Shown piece by piece: positions 25,301 through 36,900 of a DNA stretch of 64,000 bases. The notes below the pieces were generated by a model that ran no database searches, was not told the origin of the DNA, and was given only the letters and a program-made list of their open reading frames with translations. How positions within the stretch are numbered: the stretch's first letter is position 1; every line of letters starts with the position of its first letter. This DNA is from Syngnathus acus. Lineage: Eukaryota > Chordata > Actinopteri > Syngnathiformes > Syngnathidae. A program made the translations under genes and the position numbers. The DNA lies in NCBI RefSeq assembly GCF_901709675.1, contig NC_051092.1, positions 3,228,491 to 3,292,490 on the forward strand, read 5' to 3'.

Positions 25301-28300
25301 CGCTTCGGAAGCGGCCCCGGGTTTCACGCTCCATCCTCTGGCTAAATATCGACACTACCGTTTCAAAGTGGCAGCGGTGACCAATGCAGGAGTGGGAGAA
25401 TACACAGAGTGGATTTATGTGCAAACCCTTGCAGGCAGTAAGAATAATCACAACACAAACTAGCCTGCCTCATTCTTCAAGTCAGCTGGGATAGGCTCCA
25501 GATCACCCGCATTCTTAATGAGAACAGACAGTATCTAGTAGAAAATGGATAGATTCCCTTAATTGGTATAGCTCGACCAAATGTGCCTCCATTAATTACT
25601 TGTATTTACATTAAGGCTAATACAGCCAAAGCGTCCATCGAACCATGCACTCAACTGTTGTTTTCATTATTCCTAACATTTCTGCGTTGATGCAACGCAA
25701 CGGTAATCAGCTGTAATGCTTCTCTTTAATCTTTGAAATTAGAAGTTCCTGGGGGAATGGAATTAATGAGTTATGCAGCAATGGCAAAAGGGGGGGGGGG
25801 GGGTCTGTCTATATAAAGATGTGTGTGTCTATCTGTCAGACCCAGATGCCCCTCCCCGTGATATCAGAATACTACCTACCTCCGGCAGCTTTCGTATTGA
25901 CTGGGACCCTCCGGATATTATTTCCGGACCGACGTCCTATCTCGTGCAGGTGATTTCTCTCACTGGCAGTGAGTAAATGCCGATAAAGTTGCTGTTCACA
26001 GTTTACTGAAATTTCCAACTCCTGCACTGTTAGGTGGGCGGTCCCGGTTTGAATTACTCGATAATCCGAGCGCCAGGGGAGTTGACTACGGTGGTTGTAA
26101 CTAACCTGACAGCATTCTCGCTTTATTCCGTGATGGTCACCGCCTTCACCGGCCCTGTAGAGAACGCCGCCGAGGACGGGAAGGCCATTGGGCCCTTTGT
26201 GTTTCAAACCCTAGAAGAAGGTGAGTGGGGAAAGTTGTGAAGAGAGGAAAAAAACAACTGCTGAGAAGTTTTTGTAGCCTACTGCACATTCTACCATATC
26301 AAATGATTTATTTGGACTTTATACAGCATTGATTATTTGCATTTTTTTCAGTGTGGGACCAAAATATTCAGCGCTAATCATTTGTATGATAAATGAGAAA
26401 TATATTTCACAGCGGACCATTTGGGAGAAAAAATGACGGAAATAGTACTATAAATAAAAAGAAATAAGGAAAAAAATGCCATAATTCCATAGCCAAGGAT
26501 TACTTAGGCTTTAGAAATATAAAAATGTTCTAATCCCTAATGCATTCTGTAAGATTTAATGGAAGATCATCTGAAATATACTTTAACGTAATAACATAGC
26601 CAAGAAAAACTAAGCATGGAAAAAATATGTTCCAAAAATAGTTACTGTTTATCCTCCAGAAACTAATCTCTAATCCCGAATGACGTAATTAATTCCCAAT
26701 AACCAACAATTTGGTCGATTTCAAATTTTGAAAATACATATTATGAAACAAATGACTGAAGCAACACACAGGTACTGTACAGAGACAATAAAAGCATTTG
26801 TGTCTGCAGAGCCTAAAGACCCACCAAAGAACGTGGTAGTCTCCATCATCCCGGACGAAGTAAACCAGGTCAAGGTGACCTTCACGCCGCCGGAAGAACC
26901 CAACGGAAGAATCACGTCCTACTTTGTGTACGTCTACGAGAAAGAGCTCCTGGTGAGAAACGTCAGCCTGAATACCACCCAAAATGACGACGACATGCTG
27001 ACTGCCGTCATCGACGGCCTGAAAGGTGGTCACGACTACAGTATTCAGGTGAGGGGGCGGAGCTTCTATTCATTACTGTTTACTAACTGTGTGTTGGTTT
27101 CGATCTTGCCTATCTGTCATTTGAGCAACCTTGTTAAACTTAAACCCATAATTGGTCTTTGTACATGATGTTCTCGCTCATCCAATGTGTTTGTTTGTAG
27201 ATTTCTGCAAAGAACGGCGCCGGTCGCAGTCCACCCAGCCCACACGTCCAGATAACAACAGGAATCAAAGGTACGGCAATTCCCACTTATGGCCGGGGCA
27301 TGCTTGCCCGAGCCTGTCTACTTCTGACACTTCTAAATTGAATTCCCATCTGGGTGCGCCTTGAGGAAGAGCACGCTTTCTGTCACGGTTTGAAGCACAT
27401 CCCGTCCTTGTCATGTTTGTGTAAAAATGCTACATTTACAGAGATGATAGGACTTTGAAACTGCCACAAAAAAACATTTTGATTTGTAAATGTTGATATG
27501 AATTTAGACAAGATCATCCTTTTTTCAGAATCAATACTTTTTGTCATATCTTTGTTTTGTGGTTTGCTAAAGAATATTTAAATGTAAAATGGGTACCTTG
27601 ACTTAAAAATTGGGAAATACTGCTTCAGTGTATGCACACGTGGTTGTGTGTGTGTGCTTGCACGTGTGTTTGTGTGACTCAATAATGCTAATTTTTAGTT
27701 TAATGTTTTGCAGCGCCGGCCAAGCCCGCTCAAAGACCCCAGGCAGCGCTCGGCCATCGAGGGGTTGCCATGGTTACCCACAAGAGTATCACCATCCGCA
27801 TGCCGGCGTGTTTCTATAGTGACGACAACGGGCCAATTGCAAAAATTCAGGTCATCGTGGCTGAGTCAGGGGGTACAGTCTTCACAAATGTCACTTGGAG
27901 TCTGTTGGACTTTGACAAAAGCACGAAAAAAATATATTCATGCTTCCCATTCTATCATGTCACAGTGAAGGATGCCGCAAACCTTACGACCTGGAGGAAC
28001 GCCTTTTTCAAACACCCCGGCCCGTACGTGACGGACCAGGGCTTCCCCAACCCGCCGTGTCCGGGGGACACTCGCGGGGTACCCGAAAGCCTCCGACGCA
28101 ATCGCACCATGGCGGAGACGTATGTGATAGGAGAGCGCGACGAGTGTATGCAGGAGAACCACACGGACCCGTTGTGTAACGGACCTCTGAAGGCCAACAC
28201 TGTCTATGTGTGAGTGTTCCATCATGTTTTTTTTAATAAACCAAAAACAAAACTAATTTGTGTGTATTCAACAGGTTCAAATTCAGAGCAACCAACAGCA

Positions 28301-29639
28301 TCGGACAATTCACTGACTCCCAATATTCTGACCATATTAAAACTGCAGGTACACACACAATATACAGGTGCGGGTGCATTTCAATATATTGGAATATTGC
28401 TCATTGATTTCTAACTTGGCTTTTGCTGTAGCCAATCAGAGGACAGAAAAATGCTGACGTCATCGAGAGCCAGCACCTCAGCAATTGCCTTGCTGGCTCT
28501 CACACACATCATCATCAATGTCATTTCATCATGATTTAATAAATCATTTCCCCTATATTCTAATGTATTGAGATGCACCTGTGAATACACAAGAAAAAAT
28601 GAATGGATCCAAAATGAATGCTTGACACTCCTTTTCTTTCCCTGTAGCTTATGGGCTGCTGAGCAGAGACGAGCAGATCATCTTGGGTGTGCTCCTCTCC
28701 TTCTTCTTGGCAATGCTGCTGATTGTCATCATCTGTGTGTCCGTCAAGTAAGGAAATGGAAACACTCAACGCCTTTTGTTGAATAATCCACAAAACACTC
28801 AAGAACTAGTCAAAGCACTCAGGCTGACAATTCATGAATAGCAGAGGTAGGTAGGTTTTATTGCATTTCATGTTCCTGAAGTATCTCACCAGAAAACCAG
28901 ACAAGGAATAAAATGAAATGTACTACTAATACAGAAGCAAGGACAAATTGTAAAAGTAAAATGTTTTGAATGACGGATTTAGCATAATCCTTTCGGTCTG
29001 CAGATTCTGTTGGTAAATGTTCTAGAATTTCTCACCAAAGAGGATTACTGTAATCATGTATGATAAAAATGCAAATAAGAGGAGAACCCAGTTGATTTTG
29101 CAGAATCAATCAGATTGTATTATTTCTTCATTCGCCAGGATCCACCAGCGTAAGAAGGAGGGCGGAACGTATTCCCCCCGAGAAGCGGAGATCATCGAGA
29201 CCAAGTGTAAACTGGATCAGCTGATTGCTGTGGCAGACTTGGAGCTGAAGCAAGAAAAAGTCAAACGGTGGGCAGATTAAATACTGCATGGCAACATTGT
29301 GCACGTGTCGGCATCCAAATATTTATGCAACAATCACTGAAAAATCCCTTTAAAGGATTTTTGTAATGTGCTAAGAAAACAGTTTTGAGTCAAACTCATG
29401 CTGGTCATGTTAAAAAAGATATATTATGTACGTTGCACAGTGAAGTTTTGAGGTGCCATTATTATCGCTATTTGTGTAGTCAGCTTCAGACACTCAGCAC
29501 TTTTTACCACCCACCAGGTATTCGTCCTTCTTCTTCAGACGGAAGGAAATATACGTCATCCAGTAAGTGTTTCTACTGGGGTTTTTTTATGTTGTGCCCC
29601 TTACATCAGTAGCTCACACACACACGCACATATATATAT

Positions 29640-29734
<95 letters not shown>

Positions 29735-29814
29735 AGAAACCTATTTATTTTATTTTGTCTGCTTAAGTAAAGGAGCTTTATTCATTAACAGTTGGAGACG
29801 GCAAAAAAATAAAT

Positions 29815-29855
<41 letters not shown>

Positions 29856-32822
29856 CAGTCTCCAACTGTATATATATATAATTGTATTTATTTTTTTGCC
29901 GTCTCCAACTGTTAATGAATAAAGCTCCTTTACTTAAGCAGACAAAATAAAATAAATAGGTTTCTTGTAATGAGGATTTTCTGTGCAGAAATAGCTTTGA
30001 CGCAGTTGTGATTAAGCTTTTTTTTTTTTTCTTTTTTTTTTTCCTTTTTTCTGCTCCATCTATTTTCATCTAGACTTCTCAGCTACAGGAAATCGCTCAA
30101 GTAAGTCGCCCTGCATAAATAATGTATAAATGTGTATGAATAATATGCTGACAGTGGCTGCGGCATCCCAACACAGCGTTTCGCACTGCTCTCTGTACGG
30201 AAGTGTTACTCTCACACACACTCGCCACATTTCATCCACCGTTATAAATATGATACAGATTGCGAAGGTTATCTAATGTTGTGGCTATCTAGTTTTCATG
30301 TGAGTCTGCATGTGTGATAGAAAATCATGAGAAAAAATAAATTCGAGTAACTAAGGTTTGTCCCTCACTTGAATTTTTCTCAAGGCCTGTCAACAAGAAG
30401 TCTTTCCTCCAGCACGTTGAGGATCTGTGCAACAACGACAATGCCAAATTCCAGGAGGAATTTTCCGTAGGTGGACGTTAAATCGAAGTGAATTAGATTT
30501 TTGTTCATTTATGAAATTGGACTCTTTGCACTCCCCTTTTTTTCCTTGTCAGGAGCTGCCCAAACTACTTCAGGACCTGGCCACTACGGACGCAGACTTG
30601 CCTTGGAACAAATCCAAGAACCGGTTTCCCAATATAAAGCCCTGTGAGTACTTAAGACAGAAACAAAACATGTAGTATATAAAAGTATGCAGGAAGTCTT
30701 CAGTTGATTAGAAAAAAAAAAAATGTACAAACAATAATTTCCAGTTGTTGAAAATGAAAATGTATCCAGATAATAACAGTCGAGTGAAACTGCTGTCAGA
30801 ACCGGGAACTGCGGGCTCGGACTACATCAACGCCAGCTTTGTCTCAGTGAGTATCAATTGATGAGAACCATTTTTGCAGCCATTTTTTTCCGTTAGTATA
30901 ATTTATTTTTTTTTGCACCAAAGGGCTATCTGTGTCCAAATGAGTTCATCGCCACCCAGGGTCCTCTACCCAACACAGTGGCTGACTTTTGGAAGATGAT
31001 CTGGGAAACGGGCACCCGCGCCATCGCCATGCTCACGCGGTGTCATGAAAAAGGCCGAGTGCGTCAATATTACACTCCGCAGATTTGATCACAAATCTGT
31101 CTCCATTTCAACACATTTTATGTCCCGTTCTAGATTCGCTGTCACAAGTACTGGCCGGAGGACAACAAGCCCATGTCAGTATTTGGTGACATCCTTATTT
31201 CAAAAGTATCCGAAGAAATCCTTCCTGATTGGACTGTCAGAACGCTTAAAGTGGAAAAGGTATTTTCATGGAAGTCTATGCTGGTTTGAAATGTGAAAGA
31301 GGACATCTTGGTCAGGTAATTTGCAATGCTGACCTCGCTGCAGGCAGTAAAGTACAAACCAAGCATCCAAATTAAAACCAAAACAAACACGAGGGAAACA
31401 TCCTAAATATGTTTTCACCCTGCAGCACGGACACTACATTTTAGTCCGCCACTTCAACTACACGTCGTGGCCCGAGCACGGGGTCCCGGAATGCTGCGGC
31501 ACCCTCATCAAGTTTGTCCAGGCGGTCCGAGGCCACCGGCACGAAAACACCACCATAGCAGTCCACTGCAGGTACGCGTTTTCATTTCAATTAACTGATA
31601 TTTGGTCTCTTTCCACCATCATTACCCAGCCATCAAAATCAGACAATCCAACAAAGAAAACGTCGTCATTGTGTGTCGCCTCAGTGCCGGCGTTGGCCGA
31701 ACGGGCGTGTTCATCGCTCTGGACCATCTCATTCAACACATCAGAGATCACGACTTTGTGGACGTTTACGGCCTGGTGGCTGAGCTGCGCAGCGAGAGGA
31801 TGTGCATGGTGCAGAATCTGGTAAGCAAATAACATTGAAATGAACAAGCAGCAGAAAAGTGACACTCTCGAAAATAATGAATATCCTCTTAAGTTATGTT
31901 GGCTTGCTTTTCAGCATCCGCAAACGTGTCTGTAGTTGGCCTACTTTACTCATCACGTTCCCCTTGTGATCTCGTTCCCTGTGAGGCATTATGAGAAAAT
32001 TCTCTTTTTCTTTTTTGTACTAAGACGATCTGGCAGTGGATTAAACGTGTATGGTGAGCAGGATTCCCCCATCCTGACAAAGCACGGCGCTATCCTAAAA
32101 TCCCCCGGCTCGCTCATTACTTATGGATCACTTGTGTGTGTGCTTCTGTTGTTATTATCACAGCTCATTGTTTGATTTTTTTTTTTTTTTTTAATATATA
32201 TATACATTGTGGGATTCACATTTGTTGCTCATTACCAGATATAATTCTCCGTACCCAAAGCATTCATTTCTATGTGATGCCTCAATCCAAACCAAGGCTT
32301 TTTTTTTTGTTTTTTTTGTACAACTCTTGTATTGCATCCCACGAGATTGCGCAGGAGCATCTAATAAAATATCGGGTGTTGCGCAAACCGCATAGTGAGA
32401 AGATGGATTGGGTAGACGTTACCTATTGTCCCTTTTGGCTGCATATGTGCGACAACTTTGCCTGATCAGCATGTTTTGCTCGTGTTGCTTGCTATTTTCA
32501 GAAATGTGTGTGTGTGTGTGTGTGTGTGCTTGTGTTAGGCCCAGTACATCTTTTTGCACCAAAGCACGTTGGAACTGCTGAACAACAAAGGCAACAGTCA
32601 GTCCATCTGGTTTGTCAGCTACTCTGCTCTGGAGAAGTTGGACTCACTGGACGCAATGGAAGGTAAACAAACAACACGCTGTTGCAACTGAAAGCCTCAC
32701 GTTACAAAAAGTTTGGACAATAAACTTTTTGGGCATATTAACATGTTCTGTAAAATTGATGTCTCACTACACTTGTGTCTACAGGTGACGTTGAACTGGA
32801 ATGGGAAGAGACCACCATGTAG
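13191..32822 (+). CDS. ptprq: receptor-type phosphatase PTPRQ, complete, 46 exons
   Basis: Hair-bundle membrane protein with an FNIII ectodomain, one membrane segment and one cytoplasmic phosphatase domain. Exons: 13191-13250, 14229-14340, 14886-14994, 15073-15187, 16110-16179, 16263-16462, 16724-16952, 17081-17209, 17280-17426, 17544-17707, 18003-18444, 18565-18726, 18786-18965, 19040-19147, 19516-19797, 19868-20149, 20382-20502, 20566-20711, 20775-20923, 21008-21179, 22614-22934, 23000-23275, 23426-23577, 23800-23941, 24752-25015, 25090-25437, 25840-25949, 26034-26220, 26810-27048, 27201-27270, 27714-27872, 27966-28209, 28275-28348, 28648-28747, 29139-29267, 29518-29562, 30074-30100, 30385-30466, 30553-30643, 30770-30846, 30924-31058, 31134-31259, 31426-31571, 31685-31820, 32539-32662, 32785-32822. 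They sum to 7,221 nt: 2,406 residues plus TAG. Domain order matches mammalian PTPRQ unit for unit. Confidence 0.93.
13251..14228. other. ptprq: ptprq intron 1 with AT-rich microsatellite
   Basis: A 978-bp intron. An (AT)n run at 13301-13339 is followed by interrupted AT/GTAT repeats to about 13410. No other feature seen. Confidence 0.7.
14229..27270 (+). CDS. ptprq: ptprq FNIII ectodomain, exons 2-30
   Basis: After a half domain (exon 2, residues about 21-57) come 16 FNIII domains, residues about 58-1829. Each starts near a phase-1 junction, often with VPxxP, and carries the conserved Trp (SW, KW, TW), a PNG turn and an LxPxxxY motif late in the domain. Domains 6, 7, 10, 11, 13 and 14 are single exons (19516, 19868, 22614, 23000, 24752, 25090); most others are two exons. 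Many NxT/S sequons are present. Phase-1 borders throughout fit growth by exon shuffling and duplication. Confidence 0.9.
18003..18444 (+). CDS. ptprq: ptprq exon 11: large insertion inside FNIII domain 4
   Basis: This 442-nt exon encodes about 147 residues of low-complexity, Ser/Thr/Pro- and Asp-rich sequence (residues about 446-593). It lies between the first half of FNIII 4 (exon 10) and its second half (exon 12, [17 protein letters not shown]). Mammalian PTPRQ also has a long insertion at this point with little similarity in sequence, so position is conserved while content diverged. No domain is recognisable; it may be O-glycosylated. Confidence 0.78.
21180..22613. other. ptprq: ptprq intron 20, no gene seen
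   Basis: At 1,434 bp this is the longest ptprq intron. It holds mixed-composition sequence, T and A runs, and no phase-compatible exon. FNIII 9 ends before it and FNIII 10 starts after it, so nothing is missing. Confidence 0.6.
25479..25555 (+). mobile_element. tRNA-SINE 3' end fragment
   Basis: Reads agctgggataggctccag, then ...atgagaacagacagta...gaaaatggat, the familiar 3' body of a widespread teleost tRNA-derived SINE. Only the tail is present, degraded, in the ptprq intron 25438-25839. From memory of the repeat family. Confidence 0.55.
27714..28348 (+). CDS. ptprq: ptprq juxtamembrane extracellular region, exons 31-33
   Basis: Exons 27714-27872, 27966-28209 and 28275-28348 encode the membrane-proximal extracellular module ([17 protein letters not shown], then [56 protein letters not shown]). 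The FNIII-like end and the cysteine-rich insert match mammalian PTPRQ. A 93-bp stop-free intron separates the first two exons. Confidence 0.85.
28648..28747 (+). CDS. ptprq: ptprq exon 34: transmembrane segment
   Basis: Encodes [20 protein letters not shown] followed by more hydrophobic residues, a single span of about 25, then basic residues at the start of the next exon (IHQRKK), the stop-transfer pattern of a type I receptor. Residues about 1996-2020. Confidence 0.88.
29518..30100 (+). CDS. ptprq: ptprq juxtamembrane microexons 36 (45 nt) and 37 (27 nt)
   Basis: Exon 29518-29562 encodes [14 protein letters not shown] and exon 30074-30100 encodes LLSYRKSL. Both have canonical splice sites and phase 2 at each end, so either or both can be skipped without frameshift. 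The same short basic peptides occur in the longest mammalian PTPRQ form between the membrane-proximal EGGTYSP segment and the phosphatase domain. A long inverted repeat lies in the intron between them. Confidence 0.82.
29645..29727. repeat. (TA)n microsatellite
   Basis: About 41 TA units in the ptprq intron between microexons 36 and 37, directly left of the inverted repeat. Confidence 0.95.
29732..29968. repeat. perfect 84-bp inverted repeat with AT-rich loop
   Basis: Bases 29732-29815 are exactly reverse-complementary to 29885-29968 (84 of 84). The 69-bp spacer is (AT)n plus a short copy of an arm motif (gtctccaactgt). It lies in a ptprq intron, about 170 bp after exon 29518-29562 and about 105 bp before exon 30074-30100. 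No coding content is seen in the arms. Confidence 0.93.
30385..32822 (+). CDS. ptprq: ptprq catalytic phosphatase domain, exons 38-46
   Basis: Exons 30385-30466 to 32785-32822 encode one PTP domain: [45 protein letters not shown], then the general-acid loop as TSWPEHGVP, and the P-loop [10 protein letters not shown] with its catalytic Cys (residue 2307) at the junction of exons 31426-31571 and 31685-31820. The loop has Glu (residue 2276) where classical tyrosine phosphatases have Asp. The same WPE change in mammalian PTPRQ goes with weak tyrosine phosphatase and inositol-lipid phosphatase activity. The protein ends LEWEETTM. Confidence 0.92.
31821..32538. other. ptprq: ptprq intron 44, no gene seen
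   Basis: A 718-bp intron with T-runs near 32169-32192 and 32299-32319 and a (GT)n tract at about 32505-32528, just upstream of the acceptor at 32538. Confidence 0.6.
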
Positions 32823-33939
32823 ACAGACACTTTTGCCTGTAGGTGGCTGCCTTATTTTTGGGATTTGATGAAAAAGACGAGGAGAATCAGTCTTTGGAAC
32901 GTTGCTACCTTCAAGGACCTTCTCAAAAGTAGGAACATTCCATTACATTTTTGCACACATGGAGTCCGCTGCGTTATGATTGGATCGTATTGTGCGCTGT
33001 TTTTGTAAGATAATGTATTCAGCCATATTTTCTTTATTTTCTACATCTTTGTTTGAAAAGTTGACTGCATTCCAATTTTTGGTTTAGAGCCTTTTCTCAA
33101 GCTGCTTGGATTTTTATTCTTGTGTTGTTGTCTTTTACGGCCGGCCTTAATGCTTGAATGAGGGGCACCCTCGACGACTCTTACGCGGAATGAAGTTGTC
33201 GTGACCTTGCACTGTTACATTACAAAATGAACACACTGTGATTCGTGTATCGGTCTGTGTGTGAGAGAGAAAATTTAGATGAAAAACATTATTTTAGAAA
33301 TTAGGGCATATGAAAACCAATGTTCCACTATAAAGCAGTCATTTATCAATGGGAGCCATTTTGTGTGGCGCACATCCATTTGGTATTAAATACAGTAGTG
33401 TATAAGTACGTTATTTGGACAATTAACATGATTTTAATGATTCCTCTGTTTTCTGGTCATGTGACTTTTGCAAGCCGTGATTGGTTGTTATCTGAAACCT
33501 GAGCAAATATGATGTATTTTTCAAATATGTTCAAAATGGCCGCCCCCTTAGTTGGGAGGATTTTGCTACTTAATATTCCACAAACCCAAAATGAATCACA
33601 ATACCATGTTTAGACCTGTGGGGCAGCATCGAACTTATTATTTTAGGAATATTTTGGACCCAATCCCGTGTAAAACCTATGCAGACAATTTCTTCATTTC
33701 TCAAGTGCTGTGCTGTCAGATTCGGTATTTCATCCCCGTGCCGTAATGAATGAGTTCGGCGCCTGTGTGCTAACGGCACAGGAAAACCATTCCAGGCTGA
33801 TTTTCCCGTAAGCCCCCTGCCCTCCATCCTCAGCACCCCCTTTTTCCATCCGCCTGCTGCAAAACATTTTATCAGTGCGGCTCCACACTTCAGAGTCAAT
33901 ATTGACAACACACAAAGATGCACAGAGAGTAAAAACTAC
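32823..33939. other. ptprq 3' UTR and convergent gap to iqsec3
   Basis: ptprq ends at 32822 on the plus strand; the probable iqsec3 3' end lies near 33940 on the minus strand. An ATTAAA near 33383 is one possible ptprq poly(A) signal. No other gene seen. Confidence 0.45.
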
Positions 33940-33945
33940 TTTATT
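33940..33945 (-). promoter_or_regulatory. iqsec3: candidate iqsec3 poly(A) signal (AATAAA)
   Basis: The plus strand reads TTTATT, that is AATAAA on the iqsec3 strand, about 3.5 kb after the iqsec3 stop. It is one of several possible sites in an AT-rich region; chosen because the sequence upstream of it (34.0-35.2 kb) looks UTR-like. Confidence 0.3.
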
Positions 33946-36900
33946 CTTTCATTTTCTCCAAACAAACAAAGAAAAAAATTAGAAATACTCCTTTTAATAA
34001 TAAACATGTTCATCTTTAAGAAATCTCCTTTTGTTTTTGTTTATAAATAGCGTGAGGGTGCAAATATTCATGAATGCTTCCACAGTGAGGGTGCATGAGG
34101 TCCCCATGACAACCGCGGAGAAATGAGGGATGGAGGAGGGCTCAGGACAGGGAGGAAGGAAATAAAAACTACAAAATGCAACTTTTCTAGAAATTGCTTG
34201 TGAATGCTGAAGAGGAAAAACTACAATTCCTATTAATTTGGGGAATATAAGATTTGAAAAAATCTGTTTTGACGATCTAATGGTTTGTGGAGGAATTACA
34301 AAATCTGTAATTGTCTTCATATACTTTCAGCATTTTCCTGTGGCAAATGCGGAACTCTGGGAGTGTTTGAATAGTAAAAAATAGTTGCCAAGTCCTGAAT
34401 GAGCTGAACATTTAGACTTGGAATGGTTTGAAACGATAAATTCAAATGGAGACAAATCGAAAGTGATGGAATGTGCGATATGTCGTCATACATCCCAAAT
34501 GAAATGAACATTTTCACATTGTCAAATTTGAAGGTTTGAACCGATTGAGAAAACTGGAAGAAATGGAAAATGTGCAATTCCGGAGGAGAACATATGTACT
34601 CTTCAGCATTCACACCGTAAATAAATATTGTATAAAATGACATCAGTGGACGCAACGCTTTATGATACAAACACAGACTACAGCCGCTTGCGTCCATTTT
34701 GGAAGCTTTACATGCTAAATGGCTCTCATCATGTCAGTGAGAGTTCAGAGAAAGAAAACAATAATCCAAACAACAGGGCGTAGACAAGCGTTTCCCTAAA
34801 ATGGATCCTGCATTGATTTGGCTGCTGTGTTTGTGCATGTGCGCGCTCATGTGTGTGTGTGTGTGTGTGCGTGTGTGTATTCACCCAAACAGCATAGCCC
34901 TTTGCACATCTCCTCTTAATGATGATACAATACTACTGTAATGTCATGGTAATAATATCTGTGTTGCCGTGGTAACCGCTCTAAAACCTATAAAAGCTTG
35001 CCGTTTTCCCGCTCGGCTGCAGGACTTCGTGAGGACGCATCTGCCCGCCCACGCCCGATATTAGACGCCAATCATAATCCTAATAATAAATCATAACTAT
35101 AGTTCTGTGTTTGTCTCTCTCTCTCTTTTAAACTAGACTCTTCTCTGTACAAATTCAGCAGACGTAGGTAGACACGCACACACGGACGCGAGATCACGTT
35201 CTCAGAATAGAATCTATATATTTACAATATATATTCTGTGGTGCAAAAAAGGTACAAGACGTGCTCGGTGCGTCTCTGCTGTACAAAGCGGCCCAACCAA
35301 AATGCCGTTTTTTTTTTTCCTTCCAACTTCATCGCAATCATCTTGCTGCTGCTGCTGCATTTTCCTTATTTCCCATTTTTTTTCAATATATATATATATA
35401 TTTCTACCGTGCCGGAACGTAAAATGTGCAAAAAGCATTTACGACCTAAAATCCACCAATGTGTGGAGCCATTATTTTTTTCTTCCTCAACTAAAGCTAT
35501 AAGTGAGAGTTTCCCGGCTGATAAATGGCCGTCAACAACAACAATATTCACAGTGGAGAAAGCCATTCGAAGTGAATGTACAAAAGGAGGAGAAGCTTGA
35601 TGAATTATCCCCTCGGTCCTCATATGAGCAAGGGAAATGCAAGTCAGGTAGGCGTAAGCCACTCCCGCTACTTCATATCGGTTTTGTATTTAATGATAAG
35701 TTAAAACGTAAATAAAATATAACGAGGGTAATTAGGCAGATATGATTTTAGGTCAAGAGAAAATATCTTCATTTCATTAGAATTAAGTTGTATTATTGCA
35801 AAACTGAAGTCATACTTTTGTGTGGAAAAAGTTGTATCACTAAAGGTCATCAATTTTAAGACAAAGAATATGATGTCACATCATGGGAGTAGTATTGCAA
35901 GTCAAACATTTACCACGGGAAGTCCTTATTTTATGAGAATGTTCACTTTCAACTTTGCTCTTCATAAAATTTGCTTTTTTCTTTAAAAAAAAAAAAAAGT
36001 GACTGTTCATTTTTTGTGACACTTCAACTTTTGCTCGACCCTTTTTGTAGTTTTCAATATTTCCTATTTGGCCCGAACACTGCTTGTTAACCTGACCTGT
36101 TCTCACGAAGGTGTGTAACAAAAATTGTGCACAAGGAGAGGAGACATCTTTGTACCGTTCCTTTTTAAGCGTCTGCTTGTTTTTCTGCCGTGAAGACGTC
36201 ATTAGATGTTTCAAGGAACAACTGCAGCCATAAGCAGCTTTCTTCTTTTTCCGCAGTAGATAAGAACAAAATAATTGCAGTCCCGAGAAGTGAGATTTAT
36301 TGTGCTGAGATTTGAGTCCTTTTTTCTTTTCTTTTTTATCGTCCAGTTTTTCAAATCACAACCTTGGTTTTCTCGCAGGGGTGGGCAAAGTAAAGCCCGT
36401 GGGTTGCAAGCAGTCCTTGTCATTCTTAAATCTGGCCCACCGAGCATTTGCGGTATGATATTGGTTGGACACATATAGCGCTTTTTTCCCTAGGGTTGGT
36501 ATTTTAATATGTTTTCATTCATTATAGATTTGTGTACATTATTTGTTGCATTAAATTAGCTATTTCTATCCTAAAAGTGGCCAGTTAGAATGTATTTAGT
36601 GTATGATTAATATAGAGTTTTTGAATTGATTTATTGAAAATAATAAAAAACTAAACAAAAAATACAATACAAAATGCAGATAAATACTCTCAACAAAACA
36701 AAAAAACGTGGACATTTTATTTGATTACATAATAGGTTTAGAAAAAATAATAGTTTAAAAGCAGCATAAATTTAATTTAATTAAATAAATGTAACAGTTA
36801 AAATTAAATAATTTTTAAATAACATATTTAAAATTCCTTAAAATAGTTTATTAACAATAAATATAATAATTATTTTTTTGAAATGCAAAAATATAAGCTA

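Noticed and set aside
29567-29770. ORF of alternating Tyr-Ile
   Set aside because: Pure translation of the TA microsatellite.
30761-30770. ptprq exon 40 starting at an earlier AG (after 30744)
   Set aside because: That start leads to a stop at once; the AG at 30769 gives PYNNSRVKL, matching the family.
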